A DNA stretch of 64,000 bases, from the NCBI RefSeq assembly GCF_019097595.1, contig NC_080731.1, positions 12,632,071 through 12,696,070 of the forward strand. Reading direction: 5' to 3'. Below, one piece after another: positions 49,446 to 60,922 of the stretch; position 1 is the stretch's first letter, and the number at the start of each line of letters is the position of its first letter. A program made the translations under genes and the position numbers. The stretch comes from Hemibagrus wyckioides. Taxonomy: Eukaryota; Chordata; Actinopteri; Siluriformes; Bagridae. The notes beneath the pieces are model-generated. The model was not told where the DNA came from. It worked only from the letters and a program-made list of their open reading frames with translations, and searched no databases.

Positions 49446-52400
49446 TTATCTTTTCAACATTGTTTCTCTGATGGGTAAAATGTAGTTCAGATCTTTCCTC
49501 ACTTGCAGCACCTGCCAGGACTACAAAAGAGTTGGACAGTAAGAACAGACAGTTAAAACACATCTCTGAATTATTTATTAAATAAACCCTAATCAAGGGA
49601 AAAACAGCAGTGCACAAATAAATCTAATAAATAAGTCTTGTGAGTTCAATACCTCTGTAAACACTGCTCTGATGGCATCAAACTTCATTTTCTCATGAAC
49701 CGCTCTTGCTGTGTTTGAGCTGTCAAACGGTTCTAAAAACAGAAACAAGATATTATATAATGCAACATGAAAAATAAGAATGTGCTAATATTTAAAATCA
49801 CTTCCACAAGTTGTCAGAGTTACACTCACTGAGCACTTCATTAGGAACGCTACACTAATACTGGTTAGGGGCTCGCTTTGATCTCAGCAGATTTTTACAG
49901 GCGATCTTTCTGTTTGCGAATCTGCCGCTCTACCACATCCCGAAGGTGTTCTCTACTGGATTCGGATTGGTTGACATTCTGAGATTCTTTTCTGATCACC
50001 ACAATTGTACAGAGAGGTAATGTAACTCCAGCCTTTTTGTCAGACTGTACACATCACACTGCTGCCACATGATTGGCTGATTAGACAGTTGCATGAATGA
50101 GTAGACGTGCATGTGTTCCTAATAAAGTGTCCAGTGAGTGTACCCAGAATAAAACGTCAAAGAGCTGAAATGACAACCATATCTGCTATCTAAGAAGGAC
50201 TCGGTAAGAAGAAATGTCAAGTTACCCTCAACATAAAGGAAATTGCTTCTCCACTCCCAGCAGTTTGACTTAGGCAGAGCTTTTGCTTCACGGACAGAGA
50301 TGACGTACTTGTCCCATCTGTAACCCAAACAGCAATGCATGGAATTTGAACCATGACAGTCACACACATACATTTCTTTATATTGTTATATGTATTGTTC
50401 ATTTTAATCATGATAAAGTAAGCCATGTTAGAGGCTCAGCCAGGGCCAGGAAAAGGGGAAATGTCAGACCTGTTACTGTCAATCAAAACAGTTCAATGAA
50501 ACAAGAGCCTGGCAGTCTGGCAGATTTGTGGGACACAGTCTAATGAAGGACTAAAGTTTTTACACACATGGAGTATCGAAGAACTAAATGAAAATGAATA
50601 TTTAAGTATGCAGGAAGTAAGTTAGGTTAAATACCTAATAAAGAAAGGACTAAAGCTGAAGTTCACAATATGGAAGTTGCACTGATTATCAATAAAGATT
50701 ACATGGTAACATTTCTGCTGTCTGAATCCAGGACCTCTGGATGTGGATCATTTTGAAAGTCGAATTCAAACGATCCGATTACTTACATAAGAAAAAGGTA
50801 TTACCTTAAAGATGCATGAAAATAAAACAAACTGACCTGAAAGCTGTGGCATAGTATTTCAGGAAGCCAAGGAGCAAGTCTCCAAGAGATGACTGGTTCT
50901 TCGACAGGAAAGGAGGAATGCACTTGGGGCCGTCTGGTACAAGATGAAGATCCATTACAGGGCTGAAACACTCCTGCAGAAATATCGCTATCATGTTAGT
51001 TATATATATATATATATATATATACATACACACACACCACCAAGATAAATCTGACCCTTATGTTTAACAAGAACACAAATGCTTACTGGATAATCCTTTT
51101 GAAGGCAAGGAATGACAGGTTCTGGAAGAGCTAAACAGGACAGAATTTTAAGAAAACGTTAAAATCCGTCCAGGATTCCATTTAAAAACAAATGTATAGG
51201 ATACAGTATAGAATGTGTCTGTGAAAAAGGCAGACTAGTATACCCCATCATAATGCTCACATCTCACACTATTGACATTTCTGTGACTGGCACTTACTCT
51301 GGAGGTAATGTAGGACCATTAGGACCAGTGTGTAGCTGCTCAGGGTTCCACGGCTGGCATCGTTGATCCTGTGATGACCAGCCCACTTCTTGATCGCGAG
51401 GATGACGGGGCGAACGCGCTTTTCGACTAAATGACAGAACGCACAGATGCAGATAAATCAACAGAATAAATATATGGAAACTGACGGTTCAGTGCAGCAC
51501 ATTTTTGAGGTGATGTATTTAAACCATTATTACAGTATTTAAAAAAAAAAAGAAAAGAAAAGAAGACATTCTCAGCCTTAATGATCACGGCACGTTTTAT
51601 TTCACGTGCTGAAAGAACATTAAGCAAATATAACCTGTATCAGTCTTTCCTGGATTTCATATTTTTCTGATTGCAGAAATGAAGTGAAAATTTCACTTAA
51701 TGAGTTAATTTTATAGGAGCTTGCAACTGTTCAAAATGACTGCAGGTTTTCTGCAGACTTGACCTGAGATGTGTGCATTTAGCCAAAACCCTCTCAAATG
51801 CGCCATACAGCTATCACACAAGGTAAATTACACGTGTGTCTGCACTGGGATTCGGTTAAAGAAGAATCCTGTTCAAGTAGTTTTCTGTAAAAAAGTATTT
51901 AAAATAACTAAAGGAGAAAAAAATCAAGCATTTTTGGCTGTAACAATAAAAAAAAACAAAGATATCAGAGCTGTGAACCCAAACCAGTTACAGTTAATGT
52001 TAATACGTTTCTATCATTCATGAAATATTTTATATTTATTTTTACGTTATTATTTCAATTAAGTCATCAAACTTTAGATAAAATCCATTCAAACAGGTCC
52101 ACAATGATTACTGTTATTATTCTGTTATTATTGTTGGAATGCAGTTTAGAGTGATCTATATAATATACACATATAATATATAAATAATCACAAAACTCTG
52201 AGAAGTTGGTGTGCACTTACGGTATGCGTACGTCCGAAGCAGGAAAGTGTTCCTGATTCCCACGGTGTTGTTAACGTTCAGATCAAACTCCACACCACTG
52301 TAATTAGACAGAAGTGGATAAGATGAAATAATCGTTATGCTTGGCTTCGGTTCCAATGAGTTTCTAGCAAACACGATGTTTTAAAATATTTAAAAAAATA

Positions 52401-54258
52401 CACTGCCACTGTATGTAAACTCTGTTAACTGGTCATTTACAATTATCCCAAGGTGTAGACTAAGTAGCTAGACCACTGTACAGTAGTGACACTATGTGTA
52501 TCAGTGTGTAGGTCTGAGTGTAGCCGGGGATTTTACACAACCTCCTGGACTGAGAAAACAACAAATATGAACATATCCAGCCAACAGCAAAATGAAGGGC
52601 AAGAGGAAGTAGTTTTCAACTACTAGGTCATATCATTGCTGACCATGTGCTTCCAAGCAAGCTGGGATATGTGGGGAAAAAATTTCACTGTGCTATACTG
52701 TATATGTGACAAATAAAGGCTTCTTATGCTTCAAATAAATTCGAAAAAATATATTAACTATGCTTGAAAGTTCAACTACATATCTAAAAGAGACACACAG
52801 GCAGACTACTACAATGTAACAAGTCCGACATGTCATAATTTGACCCCTAGGATCTTGTGTTTCTGTGCTGTTTAATTTCCTACCTGCCTCTGTCCTTGAA
52901 CTTCAGTATTGGCACTTTGGCTCGGATGAGCTGAGGTCTCTCAATGTAAGCTGTGGACCAAAGCACATTATGTCAAATTTCAACCTCGCACATGTTCAGG
53001 CTCTGCTTTATAAACAACAGGAAAATGGACTTACACAGCTTGTATAACAACTTCTGCACAAGACTGAGTATGTACACTGCATCGGTTTTCTGGTTAATCT
53101 ATTAAAGGCAGATACAATTTTATAATGAAGCAATAAATGACCCTAACGCTGATTTAGTTCTCTTAATATAACGTTATATTACGACTCATAAATAAATGAA
53201 CTTACTGGACCCTCTTGAACGACAAGACATAAATCGGCATCACTGGTCCGACTGCCGAAACCATTCAGAGATGACCCTGCCAGGTAGATCCTCGCACCTG
53301 TATGATAGACAGAATCATTTAAAATGATATGTCTTTACAGTGCAGCTGAACACAGTGGATGAAGACTCGAAGCAGACCTACATGGGAAGAGCCTCTGAAT
53401 GTCTGTCTGCAACCTCGCACGACAGAATTCCTTCTTCTCCAAGTCCTCACTCTTCTGCTCACAAGTGTGGAACAGATCCAGGATCTGTTGGCTCAGCTGA
53501 AACATTAATTCAGTGCTTTTAATGAGGTCACATAAAATAGCTTGGAGAAAAAAAAAGGCAATGTGAATCAAAGTATACCTTATCTTTGATTACATGTGAT
53601 GGCAAAGAACTCTGACTGGACTCCTCTCTGAGAAATGGCATGCTGCACTGGGGTGTAGAGGTGACCACATGGCGCATAGGAGAGTGAATCGGAGAGCAGA
53701 CCTCCCTCACAAACCCACCGGTTTGTACCTGCTCACCCCGAGCCACTGGGCCTGTATTGGCCGGGGGTGCATACGGATGGGACGAACCGAAGCGCTGCCT
53801 CTTGAGGTCCTGCTGTGTGTTTCCATCACTTTTCCTCCTAAACCAATTGCATTTTAAAAAAGTCACAGAGATAATATGCAAAACAAACAACATATGTAAA
53901 GAGCGAGGCTTACTTTCTGGATCCATTGGGAGTGGTGCGAGAAATTTCCGGCGCAGCTTTCCACTGATATTTTGGTATATGAGGGAATACAATCAAAGGT
54001 TGGCCATGTAAGCTGAGGGGAGAAAGATTTTACATGTATAAAATAAAGACAAAAACGTGTTGTACAGACATATTGAAGAAATAACGAGAAATCTCAGACA
54101 AACAAGAAGTCTCAGTCTCACTTTGTGACATTCAGATGGGCTTCAGTTCGTTGTTGTTGTTGTTGTTGGAATAAGTTATGGGGTAAAATACGCTGGGTGA
54201 ATAAAGCATTATTAACTTGCCCTTGCTTGTGAGGGAAGACTGGAGACCTCGGAAACAT
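49446..54258 (-). CDS. tent2: Terminal nucleotidyltransferase 2 / GLD2 poly(A) polymerase, complete
   Basis: This cytoplasmic non-canonical poly(A) polymerase (PAPD4/GLD2) adds A residues to mRNA and miRNA 3' ends. There are 14 coding exons on minus: 54122-54258, 53914-54012, 53579-53837, 53382-53496, 53206-53297, 53035-53098, 52884-52950, 52221-52297, 51298-51426, 51087-51130, 50837-50973, 50226-50317, 49653-49732, 49446-49520. They total 1467 nt, or 488 aa (human 484). The nucleotidyltransferase motif GSSLNGFGSRTSDADLCLVV gives catalytic D223 and D225, and VEFDLNVNN gives the third aspartate, D283. PAP-associated region: NDASRGTLSSYTLVLMVLHY and SSLGDLLLGFLKYYATAF. The N-terminal part is low-complexity with a Q5 run. 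As in the family, no RNA-binding domain is seen, so targeting needs partners. The start is MFPRSPV, as in human MFPNS; an upstream ATG in the same exon is out of frame. The 5' UTR is split: 54259-54290 and an exon above 54661. Confidence 0.96.
49826..50143. mobile_element. Deleted Tc1-like element, CACTGAGCACTT family
   Basis: CACTCACTGAGCACTTCATT at the left and GTGTTCCTAATAAAGTGTCC at the right are inverted counterparts. The roughly 320-bp copy keeps only short transposase remnants. It lies in tent2 intron 12. Confidence 0.85.
51000..51026. repeat. (TA)n microsatellite in tent2 intron 10
   Basis: A short TA run close to the acceptor of the exon ending at 50973. Confidence 0.9.
52655..52732 (+). 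mobile_element. SINE 3' tail fragment
   Basis: AATTTCACTGTGCTATACTG and TGTGACAAATAAAGGCTTCT match the 3' end of the SINE at 21921. The head is absent. It lies in tent2 intron 7. Confidence 0.65.
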
Positions 54259-54740
54259 CTTCTTTGGAAAGCAGAGCAAACATCTGCTCCCTGAAAAGAG
54301 CCACAGGAGAGGAAAGAGCTTTCAACACCAAGAGGACTTCAACTCTCACAAATTGTGTTATAAGTTTATCATTTAGTAATAATCGGACGTTTTATTAAAA
54401 GAACGAGTAAAGAAGAGATTGTTGCCGTTTTTGCAAATCTCTAAACACAACAAATTCTGATTTATATGAGAGATTTTCTATCAGCTCGCTAACAACACCC
54501 AACCCCTCCTCATGCTAGCTAACTGTATGTTCAAATATCGAGCCAGTTCTACTGGTGGATTTCAGGAAATGAATGTAACGGAGATTATCGCTAACATGTA
54601 CATTCCTCAGAAGGGAAATAAAATATCACATAAACTGTAAATGATAATATAGAAACTTACAGACAGAGAGGATAAATGCTGCTACTTAGCCAAAGAGCTT
54701 TAGTAAATATATCAGACGACATACATGGGTGGGAGTTTTT

Positions 54741-54768
54741 CCAACTTCCGGGTTACAACTTCCGCTTC

Positions 54769-54770
<2 letters not shown>
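54741..54770 (-). promoter_or_regulatory. tent2: tent2 promoter with paired ETS-type sites
   Basis: On the minus strand CCGGAAGTT (forward 54743-54751) and GCGGAAGTT (forward 54757-54765) are two ETS/GABP-type sites 14 bp apart. They lie about 80-100 bp upstream of the first 5' UTR splice donor (54655-54660). The promoter role is inferred from motifs and position. Confidence 0.5.
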
Positions 54771-54864
<94 letters not shown>

Positions 54865-54895
54865 CTTTATTCATCCCAATGGGAAATTTACAACT
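54769..54895. repeat. (TG)n-(TAGA)n array with retrotransposon tail
   Basis: About 17 TG units are followed by about 15 TAGA units, then TACTTTATTCATCCCAATGG and GAAATTTACA, a retrotransposon 3'-tail signature in minus-to-plus order. It sits right beside the tent2 promoter. Confidence 0.9.
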
Positions 54896-55017
54896 TCCAG
54901 CAGTATCCACAAAGTACATGTAATAAACTAATAAAAAAAAAAGTGTGTGTGTGTGTGTGTGTGTGCGTTTTAAAGGAAAGCTCTGTAGTTCATTGTGCCT
55001 AAGGGAAAAAAACAAAC

Positions 55018-55018
55018 A

Positions 55019-55060
<42 letters not shown>

Positions 55061-55084
55061 GAAAGAAAGAAATAATAAACGATA

Positions 55085-55130
<46 letters not shown>

Positions 55131-55148
55131 TGTTTATTACTACTTGTT

Positions 55149-55182
<34 letters not shown>

Positions 55183-55560
55183 AACAATAAACGATACATT
55201 ATTATTATTATTATTATTGTTGTTGTTGTTGTTATTATTGCTATTATTATTATTTAAGGACTGAAAACATTATTTGTGGTTGTATTATTATTATTATTAT
55301 TATTAGTAGTAGTAGTAGTAGTAGTAATAGTAGTAATAGGTTGGGTACACCTCAACAGTAAATAATAAACAATAAACAAAACAATAAAGTGAGGGACAAC
55401 ACAAGATAACGCCGTTCAAATCAGTAGAGACAACACAAATGTTCTTAAAAGAGCAAGTTGTTTATAATACTCAATTTGTGTCTGTGTGAATGTGTAAATA
55501 AGACCAGAAACAGTAGTAGTGACTGAGGTAGATCACATTAAAACCAGAATTTGAAGTGTA

Positions 55561-55627
<67 letters not shown>

Positions 55628-55630
55628 GGT
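55018..55630. repeat. Facing (TAA)n and (TTA)n trinucleotide arrays
   Basis: TAA runs at about 55021-55060 and 55150-55186 alternate with ATT runs at about 55087-55131, 55200-55255, 55285-55310 and 55561-55627. Short TGT and AGT triplet stretches lie between them. The two orientations are complementary and could form long hairpins. The poly-Ile frames seen here are artefacts. Confidence 0.95.
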
Positions 55631-55639
55631 GTTGCTCTT

Positions 55640-56231
55640 TGTTTTTGAGAAACAATGCTAGCATGGCTGTACTCTGCAGCTCAAATTCTGCTTAGCGATT
55701 GGCAGCAGATTCCTCTTCATCCTCATCCTCATCCTCAGCGAGGTCTCCATTCATTCAGCTCGTGGTGATAGCGCTCCGGAGCTGCTGAGCTTTGTGTCCT
55801 ACGCACCGCCTATACAGACATGCTGTGCTCGGATAGATCATGATATAAACCATACCATTCTTGTGCCTCTTCCTCAGGTAGGTAGGCAGGCTCTGTGGGT
55901 GAATGCACGGTGGGATTTAACTGACTCACAGCCCACACAGCGTCGGCCAGCACCGCTGCATGAGTGTGCGTGTGTGTGTGTGTGTACGCGCGTGTGTGTG
56001 AGAGAGAGTGTGTGTGTGTGTGTGCGTGCGTGTGAAAATGCCGCCGTGCGGAATGGCAGCGCGCGCGGAGGAGCCACGGCTCCGGCACTGATGGACACAT
56101 TACGGACACGGTTCATTTAATATCGGCACCAGAAGGCCACTCAGACGAAACGGGAGAAGAAATCGGTTTAAATCTCCATTCTGTCTCAGGATCATTCGGC
56201 GAGGAAGAAGCAAAAAAAAAAAAAATCCGAC
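55640..56231 (+). promoter_or_regulatory. homer1: homer1 5' flank and 5' UTR
   Basis: This stretch is more GC-rich than its surroundings, with CpGs (GGCAGCGCGCGCGGAG) and two (TG)n blocks within 55969-56034. It leads into the HOMER1 start exon, so promoter and 5' UTR are likely here. The transcription start cannot be placed. Short upstream ATGs occur (e.g. 56038, 56089) and could act as upstream reading frames. Confidence 0.5.
55969..56034. repeat. Interrupted (TG)n microsatellite in homer1 5' region
   Basis: TG and CG/AG interruptions alternate over about 65 bp. It is probably transcribed as part of the 5' UTR or lies at its edge. Confidence 0.85.
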
Positions 56232-59200
56232 ATGGGGTAAGTTAATAACTGCGAATGGATTTAACCTAAAATCCAGCTGTTTCTTGTGGTCACTAATATC
56301 CTGTGATGATAATAGAGGAAATCTTGATTTGACAGAAATGATGTGGTTTAATTATCTCCACCCCTAGATGCCTGGAACTTACAGACCAGATGGCAGCATA
56401 CTGAAAGAGAAATGAAACCTCTAACCATCTGACAGAATTTAGATTTCTGTGTGTATTCATTGCTGGTGATTAAACTCATCTCCTTATTTAAATTCAACAT
56501 ACTTAGCTCCTTGTCACTGGATTGATCAACCTGCTTTCCTATATGGACATAAAGCACCAACTTTCTCTTCTTTGAAAGCACAGATTAGCTGACTGTAATG
56601 GGTGTAGGTAGCAATCCTACAACGTGTAGTCTGTAGCTGCAAATCTCTTTCACATCTATTAAAACAATGGACAGAATCCATACATGGATATTACATTATA
56701 CTGGCAGGGTCTGTAATATGTAATATGTAACCTATGTATTGTTGGTTCCTGCAGTTAGTAAGCAAACCAGTTTGCATTCCAACACTGGCAGTGATTCGAC
56801 TGTAAAATGTACAAGGAACAGCTCAGCATTTCATCTTTATGGATGGCTATAGATTTGCGATAGAGAAGACTGGCTTTAAACACATTCTCCATGCACATAA
56901 TTGGCCATCTGCTCTTTTCTTGGATAAAGAAGGGCAAACCAATTAGATAATGCAACGTGTGTCATCTGGCATTGGTTGTTGGTTGGAAAATGGAGGTTTT
57001 AGCTTGAAGTTATCAAGCATTTGAAGTTACAAGAGGATAGCTATTATTGATTAAATTAAATGGGTATACATTAGTACACCAGCTGTTATAACTATGGCCA
57101 CTACAGAGACATTTTATTGGCCAAAGTGCATATCATATAATGAATAGATTCCTCTTTAAATACACTCTCCCTTTCGACAGATTTAGTTTATTTGCTGAGG
57201 AATTGCCTCAATTTTACATGATCTTTGTTGTCATGGAAAACCACTCTCTCCTTTAAGCAGCACTTTGTGCAAAAGTACACTGCTTTTATTATTGCTAATT
57301 ATTACTTAATTAAATTGTGATAATTGTAGTTCTGAGGCAGCGCAGTGGTGCAGCGGGTAGCGCTGCCACCTCACACCACGGAGTTGGAGTTAAAATCAGT
57401 GCATAGTCTCGAATGTTCTCCTCATGTCCCCCATGTCGGTTATCTCTGGGTTTTCTGGTTTCTTCCCACTTCCTAGTAGGTTAATTAGCTATGCTAATTT
57501 GGCTCCAGGTATGACTGGGTGTATAAATGTGCCTGCATGGTGACCTACAATGGACTGGCATCCAGTTGGTGTGCTCTGTGCTCCTGTGATACTGAAGGTG
57601 AATAATTGAATGCATGAATAATTGTAGTTCTCAAAACCATGGAAGGAGCCTGCAATTCGATCTTAAAACTCAATTACACTTTTAAGTCTTTTGAGTCCTA
57701 TCCAAGTATTAAATTAGGTAATCCAAGCTGTTTGCACAATCGAAGTCAAATATTTATTGGGAGGATGGCGTGGTGGTGGTATGCTGTATGGAGTAAAACT
57801 GGGCATAGTTCTGCTCTTCCATTTCTTCTTCACTACACCGACTGAAAATGTGCTACATGCATGGGAAAATATTTGCCTCATCCAATTTCCTCTTCTCTGT
57901 ATATTTGTTTAGAACCTTTTCATCATCTGATTTTTCTGTTCTGCATACTAGGCCACTAGATGAAGCAGATTAATTTGAGGATTTGAGACAGAAACTAATC
58001 TGAAACCCAACCATATGTGTGACAGTTATGTCACTTTGACCACTAAAGAAGGATTGATTCCTGACTGTTCCCTTAGAGTACAAAGTAGTTTGAAATATAT
58101 GGCAGTGCTATTAGACAAGGGTGAACACTTTTATCCTTGGGTGTTGGCTGGTTATAGGAAGCAAGTAGTGTGAAATGGTCTTTATAGCACCAGAGTTACT
58201 ACTATCACTCCTCTGAGGTGAATGCAGATTAGTGTTTCACCTCTCACACCAACGACTGCAGTGAGACTGGGAATTGAGATGTCAACGTGACTCCATTAGT
58301 GTCTGCACAAAATCACAACACTAATTAATTTGCTCAGTTGTTTCACAATGGAAAGCAAAACTAGACCACGAAGATAGTTAGGCTAGATATGCTTGACATA
58401 AGCCTCCTACACAACTAACAGTTCATTTAACTGCTCTGATATTGCACGCGTAAAGGTGTAAGAACTTATGTTGAATAGAGCGCTCCGCTTAGAGGTAGAG
58501 GCGGATGAAAGAGATATACTAAAAACATCCAATGTTGAATAAACATATTCATCATTCATAGTCTATAAAAAACAATATAACACTGAATTCCTAAAGCTAA
58601 ACTATTCTTTTTCCACAGCCAGTAGTATCACTGTGATTGCTGAATTCTAATGGTAATTATGCAATGTGCCTTTGATGTTGTTCAAAGATTTTTCAGCCCC
58701 TGAGTGCAGCGTAACCTCAATGTTCAAACTGCACCCTTTCTTTCCCTTTTTTGTTCTCCCTTTTTTCCTTCAATACTCCCAGCTTCCACTTCTTTTTTCA
58801 CTCTTTTTCCCCCTTTCATGCAAACACGTTTCTGTACATCATCCCAATGGCAGCTGATTAGAAGCACGCTAATGGTGATTAGACACCCTGTGAATAAGTT
58901 GATCCAACTCTCAAATCTCACAGAATACCTCTGTAGCTGGTGTCTCTTGATTTCTCTTGTTTAGTTTTGTTTGATACTGTGATTATGGCTGGTACTGTAT
59001 GTAGAGATGAATTCTATAAATTGTTAGTCTTTCTGGGGGAAGGGGTTATCTCTGGAATTAGGTCACATGTAAGTCTAGACTGATAATGATCCAGGAAAAC
59101 TATTGGATGGTTGTAGAAGCTGCCCTTTAATGCAGAGCTGATGCCTGCTAGACTGATGATCTGTGGAGTCGGTTGTAATGATTGAGTTAGTGGCTAATGC

Positions 59201-60922
59201 TGGTCTTGGAACAGTGGAAAAGGGCAAATTCTACTAGAATACCTAACAAAAAACAAAAAACCCAGGTGTAGCTCGAGAGCTTTAATGAGCAAGCCAAAGG
59301 TGATGGTGGTGAGGAAAACCTCGCTGAGACAACATGGGAAGAAACCTTGAGAAGAACTCAAATTGGGATCAATCCTCAGCTGGATAGTGGGAATCTAAAT
59401 CATATTGTCAATAAGAGTCCTGGGATAAGTACAGATTTCATGATTACAGCAACAATCCTTAAGTACAGATCTACAATATGCAGGTGGGATTATAGACAGA
59501 AGCAGAGGTAAGAATCGGCCAAACAACAAACAATGACTATGACACTAATCTGGGTAAAAGCTAGTAACCACATTTTGACCTTCCAGACTGTCAAAATCTC
59601 ATTCAGCATGGACCAGTGTGTTAACAGGGTTTCATTCCAACCATACAAGCACTTACTTGTTTTATCAGTTGGTCTTGGTCTTTATACATCTGATAAGGTG
59701 TGCAGCCATGTTGGCCTTTAGAACAACCTTGTTGTAGACACTAAGCAGCCTTAAAAAAAATCTACCAGATGTAGCTTTAGATCCATAATGAGCAAATCAG
59801 ATGTCACAGTGGCCAGCAAAACCATGTGGAACCATGTGAACATGAACAAACCGTGAGAGGAACCAGGCTCAAAGGGAACCATGCTCTTCTGAATTTCATA
59901 TAAATCTTTAATATCATTGTATACTATAAAGTTAACCAGTTCAGTATGTTGAGTTTATTGTGAATAAAAGACCTGGGATGTGCACAAGGGCCTTCATGAT
60001 TCTAGCAGCATCTATCTATGGAAATCATCCACGAAAGCAACTTGGGCACTTGAGCTTTGGTAAGTGCAAATCTTTAGGGTATCCAGGTAGAACCATCCAT
60101 AGCAGCAGAAGGATATGTTTGTGAATGCTGTACATTTGTACAATCCTGTAGTTGCAATAGGTGCTAATAGGTAGGGGAAACATTTAATTTAACTACAAAT
60201 GGATACTATGAAATAACAACAGTAGTTGTAATATAGTACTGGTTATTCATTGAGGTGTATTGCTATCAATAACCTTAGCACAGAACATGACTTCAACATT
60301 TCTTTTGAGTTATTAGGGAAAATAGGGAACTGCGTCATATGGTGGGTTCCACAAACGATATCTTTGGCTAAAGTTTTACTCAAATAAACTGCAGCCACTT
60401 TTGTTTAAGAGCAAACACTAGCACTGGAGTAACAGTGTAGATCATTTGACCGTGACAGATTACCTTCTTCCATACTATATTTAGACCCCACCTCCCACTC
60501 TCCCCCAGCCGACCCCTGCCAAACAGCCGGTATTTCCATCTCAGCTAAGCAACTTGTATCTGCTCGTCTAAAGCTCCATAACATGGGACACCGATGAATC
60601 TAGCTTGGTGGGTGGGTCCACCTGAGTTTCTCTGGTTCCTGCTGAAAGAAAGATGGAGGCCAGGGTCCTCCGACTCCCGGGCCGTGCAAGTTCACCCAGT
60701 GGGTTTGGTCAGACCACGGTGCTGCGGCACAAAGAAGTTCACCATTTCTTCTTTGTCCCATTCAGGGAGCAGCCTATCTACAGCACACGGGCGCATGTCT
60801 TCCAGATCGACCCCAATACCAAGAAAAACTGGATGCCCACCAGCAAGCATGCCGTCACCGTCTCCTACTTCTATGACAGCACCAGGAATGTGTACAGAAT
60901 CATCAGCCTGGACGGGTCAAAG
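56232..60922 (+). CDS. homer1: Homer scaffold protein 1, first two coding exons (3' part outside window)
   Basis: HOMER1 is a postsynaptic and muscle scaffold whose EVH1 domain binds PPxxF-type ligands such as group I mGluR, IP3R and Shank (family knowledge). Exon 1 contributes ATGGG (56232-56236) before GTAAGT. Exon 2 is 60766-60922 and completes [20 protein letters not shown], then [20 protein letters not shown] and [14 protein letters not shown], ending at a GTAAAA donor. This is the N-terminal half of the EVH1 domain, nearly identical to mammalian HOMER1 ([18 protein letters not shown]). A tiny first coding exon followed by a long intron is typical. The rest of EVH1, the coiled coil and the alternative short-form exon lie beyond 64000; I found no further exon in 60923-64000. 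Confidence 0.95.
57320..57631 (+). mobile_element. tRNA-derived SINE with exact 14-bp target-site duplication in homer1 intron 1
   Basis: The body (57334-57617) begins with an A-box-like GGTGCAGCGGGTAGCGCTG and a B-box-like region. It continues with the usual fish SINE phrases (TTCTCCTCATGTCCCCCATG, GACCTACAATGGACTGGCAT) and ends GAATAATTGAATGCATGA. The flanks ATAATTGTAGTTCT at 57320-57333 and 57618-57631 are identical. Confidence 0.88.
57632..60765 (+). other. Rest of homer1 intron 1
   Basis: The distal part of intron 1 contains two weak reverse copies of the dispersed repeat of 9260 (59270-59400 and 59775-60010: GAGCAAGCCAAAGGTGATGG, GAAACCTTGAGAAGAACTCA). The 250 bp before exon 2 are unusually GC-rich. 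Confidence 0.5.

Noticed and set aside
55794..56120. 108-aa plus frame and opposite-strand frames upstream of HOMER1
   Set aside because: They are dominated by TG-repeat translation (Cys/Val runs), with no resemblance to a known protein.
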